NCBI GenBank assembly: GCA_958510875.1
Contig: OY294067.1
Coordinates: 153,479,962 to 153,543,961, forward strand
Length of the DNA stretch: 64,000 nucleotides
Direction: 5' to 3'
Origin: Endomychus coccineus
Lineage: Eukaryota > Arthropoda > Insecta > Coleoptera > Endomychidae
Shown: positions 31,921 to 43,559 of the stretch, in pieces
Position numbering within the stretch: position 1 is the stretch's first letter
Layout of the letters: the number at the start of each line of letters is the position of its first letter
Program-made: the position numbers and the translations under genes
Notes under the pieces: model-generated
Seen by the model: the letters and a program-made list of their open reading frames with translations, nothing else
The model's database searches: none
What the model was told of the DNA's origin: nothing

Positions 31921-32836
31921 ATGCCACAAGTTGTCGATGAGATTCGTAAGCCAGCCCGAAAAAATTTCAAACGTCGTCGTACAATTTTGGAGGGACTGGA
32001 TGACTTGTGGCAGATGGATCTAGCCGAAATGTGTAATTATGCTCGTGAAAATCGAGGATTCAAGTATATTTTGGTGATGATCGATTGCTTCTCGAAATTC
32101 GTGTGGACTCGTCCATTGAAAACGAAATCAGCCGAAGAGGTTAGGAAAGCATTTCTATATTGACTGAGGGAGGAGGAGGAGGAGGACGTTAACCTAGGAA
32201 TCTGCAAAGCGACCAAGGTAAAGAATTTTTTGATAAGCATTTTAACGAGCTGATGAAAAACACAAAATCAACCATTATAATACGTATAGTGTGAAGAAAG
32301 CCACCATTGCTGAACGTGTTATTCGAACCTTGGAAGAAGCGCTCTACAAACAATTTAGTTTGAAAAGAAAATATAGATGGATTGATATACTTCAAGAAAT
32401 CACAAAAAAATATAATAAACGTAAATATAGAACTATAAATATGGCTCCATTCAAGGTGACAAAACAAAATGAGAGCGTGATATTGAAGCGATCCTACTCA
32501 CACCTCAAGTTGGCTTTACCACATGAATTCAACGTGGGCGATGTGGTACGTATAAGCAAAGCCAAACATATTTTCGAAAAATCATATACGCCTAATTGGT
32601 CGGCGGAGCTCTTTAAAATTATAAAAGTTAAAATCACTAACCCAGTCACGTATCTACTCGAGGATATGAAGAGCTCCCCAATCAGCGGTTGTTTCTAAGA
32701 GGAAGAATTGCAGAAGACCAAACAACCTGATATCTTTTTGATTGAGAAAGTGCTTCGGGAAAAAGATCATAAAATGTACGTCAAATGGTTGGGAATAAAG
32801 GAGAAAAGTTGGATTGCTAGAAGTGATATTATATGA
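31921..32836 (+). pseudogene. Maverick retroviral-type integrase with chromodomain
   Basis: ATG 31921. The DDE core is read across several frames: first D in LDDLWQMDLAEM, second D in LQSDQGKEFFDK, and Glu in TIAERVIRTLEEALY. The SH3-like C-terminal part follows (VGDVVRISKAKHIFEK), and after an in-frame TAA (32696-32698) a chromodomain, FLIEKVLREKDHKMYVKWLG. Breaks: TGA at 32161-32163, a shift within the next 130 bp, and the TAA. The enzyme would insert the Maverick and make its 6-bp duplication. Confidence 0.85.
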
Positions 32837-32907
32837 TCTGCGCGTGCGTGTGTGATCTTGAGGGTGTATGTTATTGAAAATCTAACAATCAGTTCAGTTG
32901 TAGTAAA

Positions 32908-33576
32908 ATGTCATACCGATATAGTGGTACATCCGAAAATAGTTCCGAGTTAGATCGAATGTTTGAAGAGTTTGAAATGTTAATTCGGGATGAAAAATGT
33001 CTATTGTTGAATACAACATACCCATTGGAGGGGGGTTATGAAATTAAGTGTGGATTGAGTCCTATGCGAATCTTGGTACCAACAATATCACTCATCCAAT
33101 CTTCGCAAAATTGTGAGCTCACCTTTGGACTGCTGGAATGGTATGACTTCATCGAAATTCTTCGAACTAAAATCAGAGATTCCTTCTCAAGTTTACAAAC
33201 AGATTTCGATCCTGCCCTTTCAGCATCCGATGAATATTGCCAAATAGTTCAACTCGTGTAGGACAATAATGAAAAAGTACTTCAAGTTACGAAGCATGGT
33301 ATTCATTTTTGGCTGTGTGAGGAAGATGTTCGAGAAATAGTTAATATTAACGATGGAGTGTTATCACATCGAGTGTCTCTTCTCGAACAATTTGATTTTT
33401 CTCCATACTATCACAATGTTATTGATGTGATTAAAAGCATGAGGAATCATGCCAGTGCATTAGAACTCTTATATTGTCTTATTAATATTTCATCGCCAAA
33501 ATGTTTATTGACCAATACACTTAAAAAAATGTTATTTTACTATAAAAATAAGGTTTTGTATGATTTAGAAATATAA
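32908..33576 (+). pseudogene. unassigned Maverick protein (one stop)
   Basis: 222 codons from MSYRYSGTSENSSELDRMFE to YYKNKVLYDLEI with a single TAG at 33259-33261 in an otherwise continuous frame. The parts LSPMRILVPTISLIQSS, LTFGLLEWYDFI and LLEQFDFSPYYHNVIDVI recur in arthropod Maverick proteins of unknown function. Last gene of the plus-strand group. The polymerase converges on it. Confidence 0.55.
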
Positions 33577-33626
33577 AATATGATCAACCGTTTTTGTTTT
33601 TTTTTTATTAAAAAACACATATACAT

Positions 33627-33818
33627 CATAGAAAGTTTTTATTAAAACAAGTATGTAACATATGAATACAAATACAATTACAATTAGCATATCAATACAA
33701 ATATTAAAATTAACACATACGTCATGGATAGTTTTTTTATTAAAACAAGTATATAACATATGAATACGAATACAATTACAATTAACATATCAACACAAAT
33801 ATTAAAATTAACATATCG
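33627..33818. repeat. 96-bp tandem duplication
   Basis: Two AT-rich copies (33627-33722, 33723-33818) with few differences; each contains TTTTTATTAAAACAAGTAT and ATTAAAATTAACA. It lies between the convergent gene ends. TTTATTAAAACAA also occurs at 26005, at the other convergent point of the Maverick, and may be a shared 3'-end signal. Confidence 0.75.
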
Positions 33819-33827
33819 AAACAAATA

Positions 33828-36800
33828 TTAAGATAATAGTGAATAGTGTCCATAAGGTGAGGTGTTTGTTCTATTCTTTATCAGGAACCTCTTGTTGTCA
33901 AAAGGGCTGAGGGCAATTATATTTTGTTCTATAGTGTAGAGGTTCAAGTTAGAAGATCTGATAGATTTTTGGACTCTATATATCTCGATTTCTTCTTCAA
34001 GACATTTAACATAATCCTCAAAAGTTATAGAATATTTCAAAACCGGATCTCTAATACATTTAGCTTTTTTAACGGGTTCTTTCCCTCCCACCTTATAACT
34101 GTACATTTTAGAGCGTAAACCTATGAACTTCGTCATTGTATGTCCTTTGTTCTCATCCTTCATTAATTCGACCACTTTCTTGTTCATAGGTGAAATTTCA
34201 AAAATATTATCTAATGCACAATCGCTAGTGTCCAATTTTTGAACGTTTTTCTTCATAATGGTCGCATAAATATCATCGTCTGTTATTATATGATAGATCA
34301 AACTGTCTGTATCTGTATAGCACAATCTTATCACTTCAGGATCTTTATACAGTTTCATCATAAAGCTGTAGTGAAAATCAAACACGCATGTTTTCGAAAT
34401 ATCTAAAATCGACATACCTACGTGGATCGGTTTATTGAACATAATTTCAAGTTTATTTTGCTCGATGACTATTAAATTTTCATCGAAAATTGTGCTGCTA
34501 TTGAAATTTGGTTGAGAAATATAGTATCGTGCGCCAAACGGTCCATACCATTTATTGACCAATTTAACCAGTCTATGCTTTCGCAAGTTCTCCATTGCTT
34601 TTTCAAAAATTGCATTTATGATGAGTTTGAAAAGAGCCTCCTCGAATTTATTCTTTGCAGCTGCACGTAATCGTGTATTTAAATCGATATGAGATTTCAA
34701 CCAATTGGATTGGCTGAACTTATGGATTCTATGTACCTTCTTCAATACCATCTCCAACGCTAAACATTGTTTCAAATTCCTATAATGAATTATATATTTA
34801 GATTTATTGTATAACGTCGATAATAATTTTGCTTGCTTAGCATTGGGAGGTGTAGAGTGCAATGGACATAGCGGTAAGTCTTTGTGGGTGTCATTCATGT
34901 GATCTCTGAGGGTATTCTAGATCTACTTCTAGAATATATCCAACAGGACTTTCATCCGAAATGTCTCTTACATCGATGTTAAGATCATCATACCATACAA
35001 AGTTATCATAAGGTAAATATTGCGCCATAGCCCACCCATATAAATTACAAACATGAAAATACATGAGATAGATACTTTCCTCTTGTGAATTATAATCTTT
35101 CATATACTTATTATTAGCAGCCGCGAATCTATTGCTACATTGACTAACACCTCCTCGTATCCCCCTTTCTATAAACATCTTTTAGAAACTAAAGAGAAAT
35201 ATTTGTATATTTCAACATACACTCCCATGAGAAGCCAGGTAAAGTGAAATTATACGTGGGATCAAGTTTATATATTTCTAAACAGTTGGCTCTGAAATTT
35301 TCAAAAACATCTGCCAACAGCAAAACATCTGTTTTCAATTATAAATCGCCTAAATTACTACAATTAAATTCTTGCCAAACGTTTTGAGCATGTTCATAGT
35401 CTCCTTCACTTATTGATTCATCTTTCAATTTATTATAAGAATTTTCGATTGGTGGTAAATTTGGTTCGCTCAATTTATTCCAACTATCTAAATATTCATA
35501 TGGAAAAAAAACCTTACGGGTTGATAATTTGAACTGATCGTTTGTCAAATGATTATATTCTTGCTTCAAAATTTTCAATTGATCAACATTCGAAAAGGAC
35601 ACCAACTCATCTAGTGATGTATTTAAAAATCTACTTGAATCGATAAAACGGAATTCAACTGGGGAAAAGAAGGAACCTCTAGTAAAACTAATATATTTTT
35701 CTTTATTGAATGAAAGTACTCGAATGTTCTGTTTGTTCGCTTTAGCTAAATCTCGTATCAATAGGAACATATCATACCCAAATAGATTATGAGCCAAAAC
35801 AGGCACTACAAATTTATGTTTATATTGCAAACTACAATGTTGGTGTGCTAAGCCGCGAAAAACCTCAGTGGAATGACATTGGTCTCTTACACGTATATCC
35901 CCATCGGTAAAACATTTTTCACAAATATGACATTTAGTTTCCCTCATTATGGATGATAAATCAACCGCACTCAAACTCATAGGTATGTTACACTTCAATT
36001 TTTTCTCTACGAATATACTAATTTTGTCTTATTGTTCGGTTAACCATTTGGCCGGTTCTGAACCTCTATAACTATCATATTTCGAAATGGAATCATCGAA
36101 ATAACATTTCAGATAATAGCCTACACTGTAAGCTTCATGTAATTGTTTTCAGTTGGTGTATGAAGCTGAATTTGATGGAGAACAGTTTTGGATTGGTAGC
36201 AATAGAGCCTCAAAATCGAAATAAATCACAAATGGCATTGGAATTTTATTTGAATTATTCTTGAAAACCATCCATCTTACCACAATCCTCGATATGATTA
36301 TTATACTTGATCTCACTCCAGAAATTATTCAAACAACGTTCACATAAATAAGTTTTATTTCTAGTAGTAATTTGCGAATTAATAAGCCGATCTAAATTTT
36401 TAATCAAGCAATAATGGTATTTAACTATTGGATTAACAAAATTCGATGTATCTGAAGATTCTACATCGCGATAATATTCATCCTTAATCAACAACAAATT
36501 AAAGTGCGTTTCTAGTTTATTTTTTGATAGATATGCAGGAAGAACCTTTAATTTTTCCTTATCAGCAGCACCATCTGTTTTATCACATAATTCTAACGTA
36601 AGAATATGCTTATATTATTCAGCTTCTCGAATAAATGGATTTGTGAAATAGGCATCGGGAGAGTTAAATTTTGTAAATTCAAAACAGTACTAAAATGAGG
36701 ATATGAAGATGTTCGACTTGAATTTGTGTTAATAGCAGGATGCAATCCAGCCATTACTGCCCAAGAGAAACAAAACTCATCATAATTTTTAAGATTGTTA

Positions 36801-37393
36801 TCATGTTTATTCGCAATTTCTTTAGGAAGAACTATATAGGAAGATCCCGAATTAATTACTCCATGTTTATTGATATTTATTTGCAGACTTACTATATTTC
36901 TGAGACTCCAATTTGAATCTTTCTCTTGAAATTCTTCTAATTTTGTAGAAAGTTTCTCAATAATATTATCTTTATACCATTCTAATAAATTCGTTGTATT
37001 ATCTATTCCTATTGATCGTGTATGAAAATATTTAAAATCTGTCTGAATAAGTTCATCGTTAACGTTCCCCTTAATGTACTCGCCACAAAATGTTGAATTA
37101 ACTTTGATAAAATTATATTCATGAAGGATTTTGGAGATTCTAGTATTGAAAAGATCAAAAGCATCATAAAAAAAATTAATTGGGTCTAAATGCGAAATAT
37201 TGATAATCTATCCGGTTCTTATTCTACATTTAAAAGCAGACTGTTCATCCTCCAATCTGATTCTATCACTGCGATTCTTATTTGATATAGATGGTTTATT
37301 TCTAATTTGTAATAAAATTTTGAAACGCTTTATATGACCGATATTTGTCTGAAGTTGATTCTTATTAGCTAAATTCAAATCATCTACCACCAC
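33828..37393 (-). pseudogene. Maverick DNA polymerase B (protein-primed type)
   Basis: Read from 37393 downward: N-terminal SAFKCRIRTG and FDLFNTRISKILHEYNF; CERCLNNFW...YNNHIEDC (zinc-like); CHICEKCFTDGDIRVRDQC; the exonuclease block VVPVLAHNLFGYDMFLLI; motif A at MYFHVCNLYGWAM, where His stands at the place of the usual catalytic Asp; motif B near NKFEEALFKLIINAIF; and motif C YTDTDSLIY, intact. At least four frame breaks split it (near 37205, 36250, 35335 and 34895). The last 356 codons are uninterrupted. Role: copying the Maverick genome. Confidence 0.85.
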
Positions 37394-37740
37394 TTTGTTT
37401 TTTTTATGAATATTATAAAGTCTGCGAACGCTCTCCAGATCTCTCGGAACTCGATTTTTGCTGCTGGAATTGATTTCCCAAAATGTTCCTCTCCTCTATA
37501 AATCAGTCCTATACATTGTTTTTCATTGATGCGATCCAACAGAGGTTTGAGTAGTGGTGTTAGACGTTTTGGGAGGAAAATACCGAAATCGTCAATCTCT
37601 GCTAGCACAGATTCTCCAAACCGGGTGTTGACAATTTTTGCATCGGTTATCTTATAAACTTCACCTTCTTCGAGCCGGTTAACTTTTTTCGTAGGTAATC
37701 TCTGTAATAGAGAACACGAGTTTGATGCTTCCATGCTCAT
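37384..37740 (-). CDS. small OB-fold-like Maverick protein
   Basis: From ATG 37740 (MSMEASNSCSLLQRLPTKKV) to 37384: 118 codons, intact. The middle EGEVYKITDAKIVNTRFGES then LAEIDDFGIFLPKRL resembles the small ssDNA-binding-like proteins encoded next to PolB in Mavericks. The end overlaps the start of the polymerase by about 10 bases on the same strand. Likely a replication helper; inferred from position and pattern only. Confidence 0.6.
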   Translation of the reverse strand: MSMEASNSCSLLQRLPTKKVNRLEEGEVYKITDAKIVNTRFGESVLAEIDDFGIFLPKRLTPLLKPLLDRINEKQCIGLIYRGEEHFGKSIPAAKIEFREIWRAFADFIIFIKKTKWW

Positions 37741-37849
37741 TATGATATGAATATCTATAACAAGGATAAATATTACACAAAAGAATTCGGTATATTTCCA
37801 AAACATCGATCGAGAAAACAATAGTTAGTGAATGTAATAATCGGTGTGA

Positions 37850-38060
37850 ATCTGAGTGTACAATAGTGAGTAAATGTAATAATCGGTGTGAATTTAAGTG
37901 TAGAAGTGAAAAGCTAACTTGTTGACATGAAGTTAATTTGAAATGTACCAATTTGAAATAAAAGTTCCCTAAATCGAGTTTATTATCATACGAATCATAT
38001 TCATTTGAAGTTAATTTGAAATACATCAACTTGAAATGAGAGTTTTCTCAATCGAATAAT
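37850..38060. repeat. short direct repeats upstream of the OB-fold-like gene
   Basis: AATGTAATAATCGGTGTGAAT occurs twice about 40 bp apart (37834 and 37874), and GAAGTTAATTTGAAAT occurs twice (37929 and 38008). They fill the presumed 5' control region of the polymerase-side genes. Confidence 0.55.
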
Positions 38061-38298
38061 AATAATAATATAGACTCACCTCAGATTGCACCACACAAGA
38101 AACACGAGTTGCTCGTTAGAGAATCAAATGTGTAATGATTGAATTATGTTCGAGACAATACCATTTCCACCTTCTTATCAACGCTGCGTGCGATTCCTAC
38201 AGTTGCCTACGTGACACATTCCCAGGCTAATTTATCAAGTAGCTATATCAATATCAGCACAGGAAACAATTTACGTTTTCATTTCGTTGCTGACAGGA

Positions 38299-38730
38299 AA
38301 CCTCATTGATGAGATTAATATTTCAAACTAAGCATTTCTAATTATACGTAGATAAAATATCAACCGCATACAATCAGTTGGTTGCAAAACAAAGTGTTAT
38401 CTGTTCCCGTTTAAAATTGAATACAATCGCTCTATTATCTACCACACAATCTACAAGTTACGACTTGTAAAAAAATGAATATGTGGGAATCTAAATCACG
38501 TATGTAACTATTATATTACTCCACTTTGGTATTGTTCATTTAATTTCTTTGTTGTTGAAAGCAAACCTCATTGATAAGATTAATATTTCAAACTAAGCAT
38601 TTCTAATTATACGTAGATAAAATATCAACCCCATACAATCAGTTGGTTGCAAAACAAAGTGTTATCTGTTTCCGTTTAAAATTGAATACAATCGTTCTAT
38701 TATCTACCACACAATCTACAAGTTACGACT
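38299..38730. repeat. 167-bp direct duplication inside the Maverick
   Basis: 38299-38465 and 38564-38730 are nearly identical (both start AACCTCATTGAT and end AAGTTACGACT), 265 bp apart. The flanking text ATTACTCCACTTT also repeats, so a larger unit was duplicated and one copy then lost or gained some bases. There is no gene in 38060-38960. Confidence 0.8.
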
Positions 38731-39029
38731 GTGAATATTACATTACTCCACTTTTGTATTGTTTATTTAATTTCAAAAATTTTGAGTAGTCTTATTCTTA
38801 AATTCTGATTTGAAGTTATATGTTTCCTCTTTTCCTTGATAATAATAATATTTGATACTGTGTATGTAAGCTGATAGTTCATTAATTCATAGATGGCGTC
38901 CAGATATCTAGGCATCTGTGACATCTGTGTAATAAACATTTTGACATATGTGATATACGTCATACAATGAGATCAATACGTGATAGACGCCTTGTTGAAG
39001 GACTACGTGACAACCGCCTCGTTGAAGAC

Positions 39030-39530
39030 TCACGCCATGTCATCTCGTTTAAAATCTGCGTGACAGACACCTCGTTGAAGGAGCATGTGATAGCCACCTC
39101 GGTGATGTAACACGTGACAGACACCATGACTCCTCGTTGACCGCCATGACACCTCATAACAGATAGCATGACACCTCGTGACAGACGCCATGACACCTCG
39201 TTGATAGCCGCCATGACACGACACCACGTGACAGACGCCATGACACCTCGTTGACCACCGAAGGATCACATGGTAGCTACCATGACACCTCTTTCAAAAC
39301 CACGTGTCCAGGACCTTTCTTACGAACAACCTGTATATACAACATAACACACTCTTTACAAACACCCTGTATATACATTCAAACAATAATTACAGACACC
39401 GAATGCCAATCGTCAGCACAAACCGAGTAACTCACAATCACTGATAACGCTATCTACCCCATAACGCTATTTACAAACACCGGATGAGACGTCACACTTT
39501 CTGTCCCAAAGCGCGTGGACTGTATCTACT
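39030..39530. repeat. right terminal inverted repeat of the Maverick
   Basis: It ends CGCGTGGACTGTATCTACT, the inverse of AGTAGATACAGTCCACGCG, and pairs with 23299-23790. The inner half again holds the ATGACACCTCGTTGA-type short repeats. Confidence 0.88.
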
Positions 39531-39536
39531 GAGATC
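39531..39536. repeat. Maverick target-site duplication, right (GAGATC)
   Basis: Same six bases as 20324-20329. The LINE frame resumes immediately after. Confidence 0.88.
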
Positions 39537-40437
39537 TTAATGGAAATAAAAATGTTAAAAAATAATAAAGCACCTGGTGAAGACCAAATCAATGTACTCA
39601 CGCTCAAAACTCTGGCACAATACATAGCGAAGTCATTAACGAATCTCATAAACTCATCCTGTGAAAAGAATATATTTCCAAATGTACTAAAAACATGTAT
39701 TATAAAACAGCTGTTCAAATCAGGCGAAAAAGATAATATGAATAACTATCGCCCAATTTCACTGACTTCAATATTTCCAAAAATATTTGAAGAAATTATA
39801 ACAAAGCTAATGATGAAATATTTGTAAAAATTTGATGTGTTATCAGATGCACATTATCGGTTTAGACCAGGCAAAAACTCCCAAGATGCTATAATAGCTC
39901 TTACGAATTCAATATATAATGATATCAATAACTCAACCCCATGTTTGGCTTTGTTTTCAGATCTTGAAAAGGCATTTGATACTGTATGCCATATAGTAGC
40001 TTAATAATGAAATTAGAAAAATATGGCTTTCACGGAAATCTTCTAAAGTGGTTCAGAAGTTTTCTTTCAAATAGAAAACAATGTGTTCAAATAGGTATGG
40101 AAAAAAGTGATTTTCTCACTATGAAATGTGGAGTGCCACAAGGCGATGTCCTGGGGCCTATTATTTTCATTGTTTATATAAATAACCTATTTTCACTAAT
40201 TAAGGGTGTAAATTTAACTGCATATGCTGACGATACAGTAATCTACATTACGAGAAAATCTAAAAATCGAGAGCTAACTATACAAATTTAAAAAAGTGTT
40301 AACTAGTTCTCTTCAACTATAGTTATGACTTACATTATTAATCAGTACTACTTGAATTGTAACATGATTATATCTGTGTATACCCTTCAATCGGATAATC
40401 TCCGGTAGGGTTTGTAATTAAATAAATAAATAAATAA
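39537..40437 (+). mobile_element. LINE, downstream half (RT and 3' end), split by the Maverick
   Basis: The RT continues with MLKNNKAPGEDQINVLTLK, NNYRPISLTSIFPKIFE, DLEKAFDTV, GVPQGDVLGPIIFIVYINN and YADDTVIYI. A stop (TAA 39825-39827) and a shift near 39985 break it. The frame ends soon after YADD, so the C-terminal part is deleted. The element ends with (TAAA/AAAT)n (about 40418-40437), a usual tail for this group. Confidence 0.82.
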
Positions 40438-40789
40438 CGGAATCTGATGTCTCAGTATACTAGAAATAAATAAAAAAAACAATAGGGATGTGGCAATCAT
40501 GGTACTTTCAGGAACCTAGTCATTTCCGGAAGTCGTACTTGATGGATATAAACTTATAACGAAGCCCAATTTAACCCAAACAACGTAGTGATGTTGTATG
40601 TGAGGAGCGATCTCTGCGCGGATTTCGAAGTTATTAATGATGAGTTCGGGTCCCCTAACTTCTATATATAAATGATAGGGACCGCTTCAAACGAAAAGTA
40701 CTGCAAAATAAACATAATACCGCTTCAAACAAAAAGTACTACAAAATGAACATAATGATTCGATATTCCAATACTAGAAAAACTACCGT
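40438..40789. other. no gene seen
   Basis: Contains a short direct repeat, ACCGCTTCAAAC-AAAAGTACT (about 40682 and 40722). Otherwise unremarkable. Confidence 0.4.
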
Positions 40790-41690
40790 AATTACGTAAT
40801 AAAACTAATAAAAACAACAAAAAACACTACTATAAACGAAAAATCAATGAAGCTGTAATAATTACCGAACAAATGGGATACTATAAATGAAATCACAAAT
40901 CGTAATAATAGAAATGCAGCCCATGCCCCAACTATATCACTTGTAATGGTAATAAATAACAAATATGAGATGGCATCATTCTCTAATAAATTCTTTTTTG
41001 AATTCGGAGAAAAAGTCATTGGAAATTTCGGTATAAGTAATAAGAACTCAAACTCCATATTCCTGGAAAATATAACAAATAACTAAATAATGAACATCAC
41101 ACTACATTAAGAAAATAGCACAACCCCGGGGAAAGATGGAATACCAGTACAAACAGTTAATTTCGTAAGTGCCTCCCTTACATATATAATTTGTTTAATC
41201 TATGCAAACTCGGAAATATAGGAAAGCCTAGTGGTAACGATATTTTAGACAGGTTGTAGAGATAAAATTACGCTGATAGATAATATGGGCAAAATATTTG
41301 AAAAATGTCCAAATGAAAGACTAAGGTAATTTCTTGATAAATACAAAATCCATTTCCAATAGCAGTTAGGATTTTAGAAAGATATTAGTACCAAAAAGCC
41401 GCTACAAGAACTAACCAGAAAAATTCTAACGAATTTCGAAGGAAATGACAAACCAATAGCTGTATTTCTTGACCTATACAAAAGGCTTCCGATACGGTGT
41501 CTCACGCTCAATTACTAAATAAACTAAATAACTTCGGGATAAGAAGCAAAGTCCTACAGCCTTCGCGTAATTATATTCAAATAGGTTCCAACAAGTTGAA
41601 ATTAAAGACAACCTGACTCGAACAGCAGGTCACAACAGGGGTACCCAAATGAACAATATCGGGTTCAACTTTTCTGTGTGGCACGGGTAG
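40790..41690 (+). pseudogene. very old LINE reverse-transcriptase fragment
   Basis: Scattered over all three frames are PGKDGIPVQTVNF, LIDNMGKIFEKCPNERL, then FLDKYKIHFQ, KPLQELTRKILTNFEGNDKP, IAVFLDLYK and later NKLNNFG. The order matches RT motifs of APE-type LINEs. Many stops and shifts place it among the oldest insertions here. Confidence 0.6.
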
Positions 41691-41979
41691 GGTGATCGCA
41701 TAAGTACGTCATAAAGCGTTAACACACATATATTGTACAAATAGAACCATAATTCAAAATTAAAGTTTGAATCATGACAAATTTTTTCATGATTTATTGG
41801 GTCAACAAGAATATTGAAGCCAATAATCGAGATGTCGGTACTGAAAACTTGGGGGCAAACGATTCGCTTCGGTTCTATGTAAACTCATGAATCATGTCCA
41901 GTAATGAGAAAATACCAAATATATGTTGTTGTGTGATGGTAATAATGTCTTAAACTGTTAAATGGTAGTTTTGTTTCAG

Positions 41980-42223
41980 TTTCTTGGAGAAGGTCATACC
42001 CCGTGACAAAGACGAGAAAAAGTTTTCACAGAGTACCCCAAGACTAACGTCGGTATCTCAAAATTTTATCAGTCTACGAAGTGATTCGGAACAGTTATTA
42101 CGTCCTTGTAAAAAGGAAAGAAAACGGATAGTCTCAAAACCGTCTTTGGTTATCAGCTCAATAACTGTGAACGAAGCTGCTGATAAAGTAAGCAAGAAGG
42201 ATTCTTATTCTAGTTTGAATTAA
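41980..42223 (+). CDS. terminal coding exon matching the donor at 14176
   Basis: A good acceptor (TTTTGTTTCAG, ending at 41979) opens an exon whose first base completes the codon left at 14175 (AG+T, Ser). The frame then runs without a break to TAA 42221-42223: FLEKVIPRDKDEKKFSQSTP, QNFISLRSDSEQLL, CKKERKRIVSKPSL and ending SYSSLN. The composition (K, S, D, R rich, low complexity) is the same as in the exon at 13709-14175. Function unknown. No clear AATAAA lies close downstream. Confidence 0.5.
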
Positions 42224-42737
42224 TATTGGTTGTCAATTTTTTCCGGTGACCTGCATATATTATGAAGGCACCTTGCTGACAATGTTTGCCATTGTGATTC
42301 GAATTAACTCATAAAATTGTATAATTGACCTAGTTTTTCACGTTTGGAGTCAGTTCTCACTACTTTGTTGCAAAATATAGGTAAAAAATCATTTCTAAAA
42401 AGTTAAAAAGCAACAAAATAATCCCTTGATATGTTCCTGATAATGAGAAATACATATATATTTCGAATACTTTTCGTAGAGACTATTTGTGTGATCAAGA
42501 ATATTCACACTGGTCCAATGTTTCAGTCCAAACGGAATGAAATAGATGCGTTGAATTACTTGGTATGTTAAATTAAATACCTGTTGTTAAGGAACAATTA
42601 TGTAAAACAATGAAATTATTATCTGTTGATATTGTTATCTAATGAAAAATTATTTTCCCTGTGAACTTATGTCCATGATCTGTGATTCTTCATAAATACC
42701 GTAATTATTACTTGCAGTAGTCCCAAGTGTTAGCTAG
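42224..42737. other. no gene seen; probable 3' flank of the host-like gene
   Basis: AT-rich non-coding sequence. No recognised repeat. Confidence 0.35.
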
Positions 42738-42926
42738 CCTGGAGTCTTAGACTTAGACTATAATGCAATATACAAATTCAATCACGAATTGGTGGGGTAT
42801 AACGTTGACGGCGGTTATTTAGTTGCAGTGTATGGCTTCGATCCACTCTTACTTGATCTTGATGAAATTCTTACATCCAAAATTCAGCACTACCTGGTAT
42901 TTGATAAGAAGTGTTCCATGGAGTAG
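42738..42926 (+). pseudogene. possible decayed exon of an unknown gene
   Basis: An open stretch after an acceptor-like TTACTTGCAG (42716) reads YKFNHELVGYNVDGGYLVAV then YGFDPLLLDLDEILTSKI and ends KCSME before TAG. It looks protein-like, but all three frames are stopped between the acceptor and this stretch. Probably a decayed or retrocopied exon. Confidence 0.3.
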
Positions 42927-43350
42927 TAGAATAGAGTAGCAGTCCGGAGCTGGAGAAAGAGTGTTACAGCATTTATTAAATTTGAAATTCGCTGTACTTA
43001 GAAAAATCAAGTTCAATTTGTTTTTGTTTAGAGCTCTACCCAAAAACATAATGATATACAGCTCATTTAAGATACTGAAGATGAGATCACTTGATCGGGA
43101 ATGCAAAGTAATGCGGAAGTGTTTTTACAGTAGATATAAACATGAGTTTTGACGGTTTATAACTAACAAATTTGATATTCAAAACGTGGTGGGACACCGG
43201 TTATAGCTTGAAATGGGCTGGACCAAGGCACGGGTACTACGGGCGACTTCACAGGCCAGCAGGTTTTGGTCAGGAGTGGAAGCCAAATTTTGGAAGACAA
43301 ATATAATTTTCTTCTGAAAATTAGTCCAAGCATGAATTTATTAATTTATA

Positions 43351-43549
43351 CTACGGATCTTGAGGTCGATGATTAATTATTTGTACATCTTCAGTTGAGT
43401 TGTTCCGAAAAACAAATTGATATCCTGTAGGAATAGAATATCCATTATTATAACAGTTGCAAATTGCAGTGCTAAAAGATCCTTTTCTTGCTTGAAAAGA
43501 ATACGAACTATTTGTGTTGTACGGTCTGAGCAAACTGCTTAGCAATTTT
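43351..43549 (-). CDS. possible terminal exon of a minus-strand gene
   Basis: On the minus strand an acceptor (TTCGATGCAG at 43552-43550) opens a 66-codon frame: SSLLRPYNTNSSYSFQARKG, AICNCYNNGYSIPTGYQFVF, ending NHRPQDP and a stop at 43351-43353. AATAAA lies 9 bases after the stop (43342-43337). The CNC and Asn-rich character suggests a secreted or extracellular protein. No family recognised. Confidence 0.4.
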
Positions 43550-43559
43550 CTGCATCGAA

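Larger units (their letters stand above)
20330..39530. mobile_element. Maverick/Polinton, 19.2 kb including a nested transposon
   Basis: The termini AGTAGATNNAGTCCACGCG match in inverted orientation at both ends, with a 6-bp target duplication GAGATC. Inverted repeats are about 500 bp. It encodes the Polinton gene set: PolB, retroviral-type integrase, packaging ATPase, major capsid protein and penton-type capsid protein, plus small genes of Maverick type. I found no recognisable Ulp1-like maturation protease. Nearly every gene carries at least one stop or shift, so this copy is dead. Net length without the nested element is about 16.2 kb. Confidence 0.93.

Noticed and set aside
20330..39530. 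Search for a Ulp1/adenain-type maturation protease in the Maverick
   Set aside because: No frame showed the His-Asp-Cys block; the remnant at 24176-24822 has no such residues.
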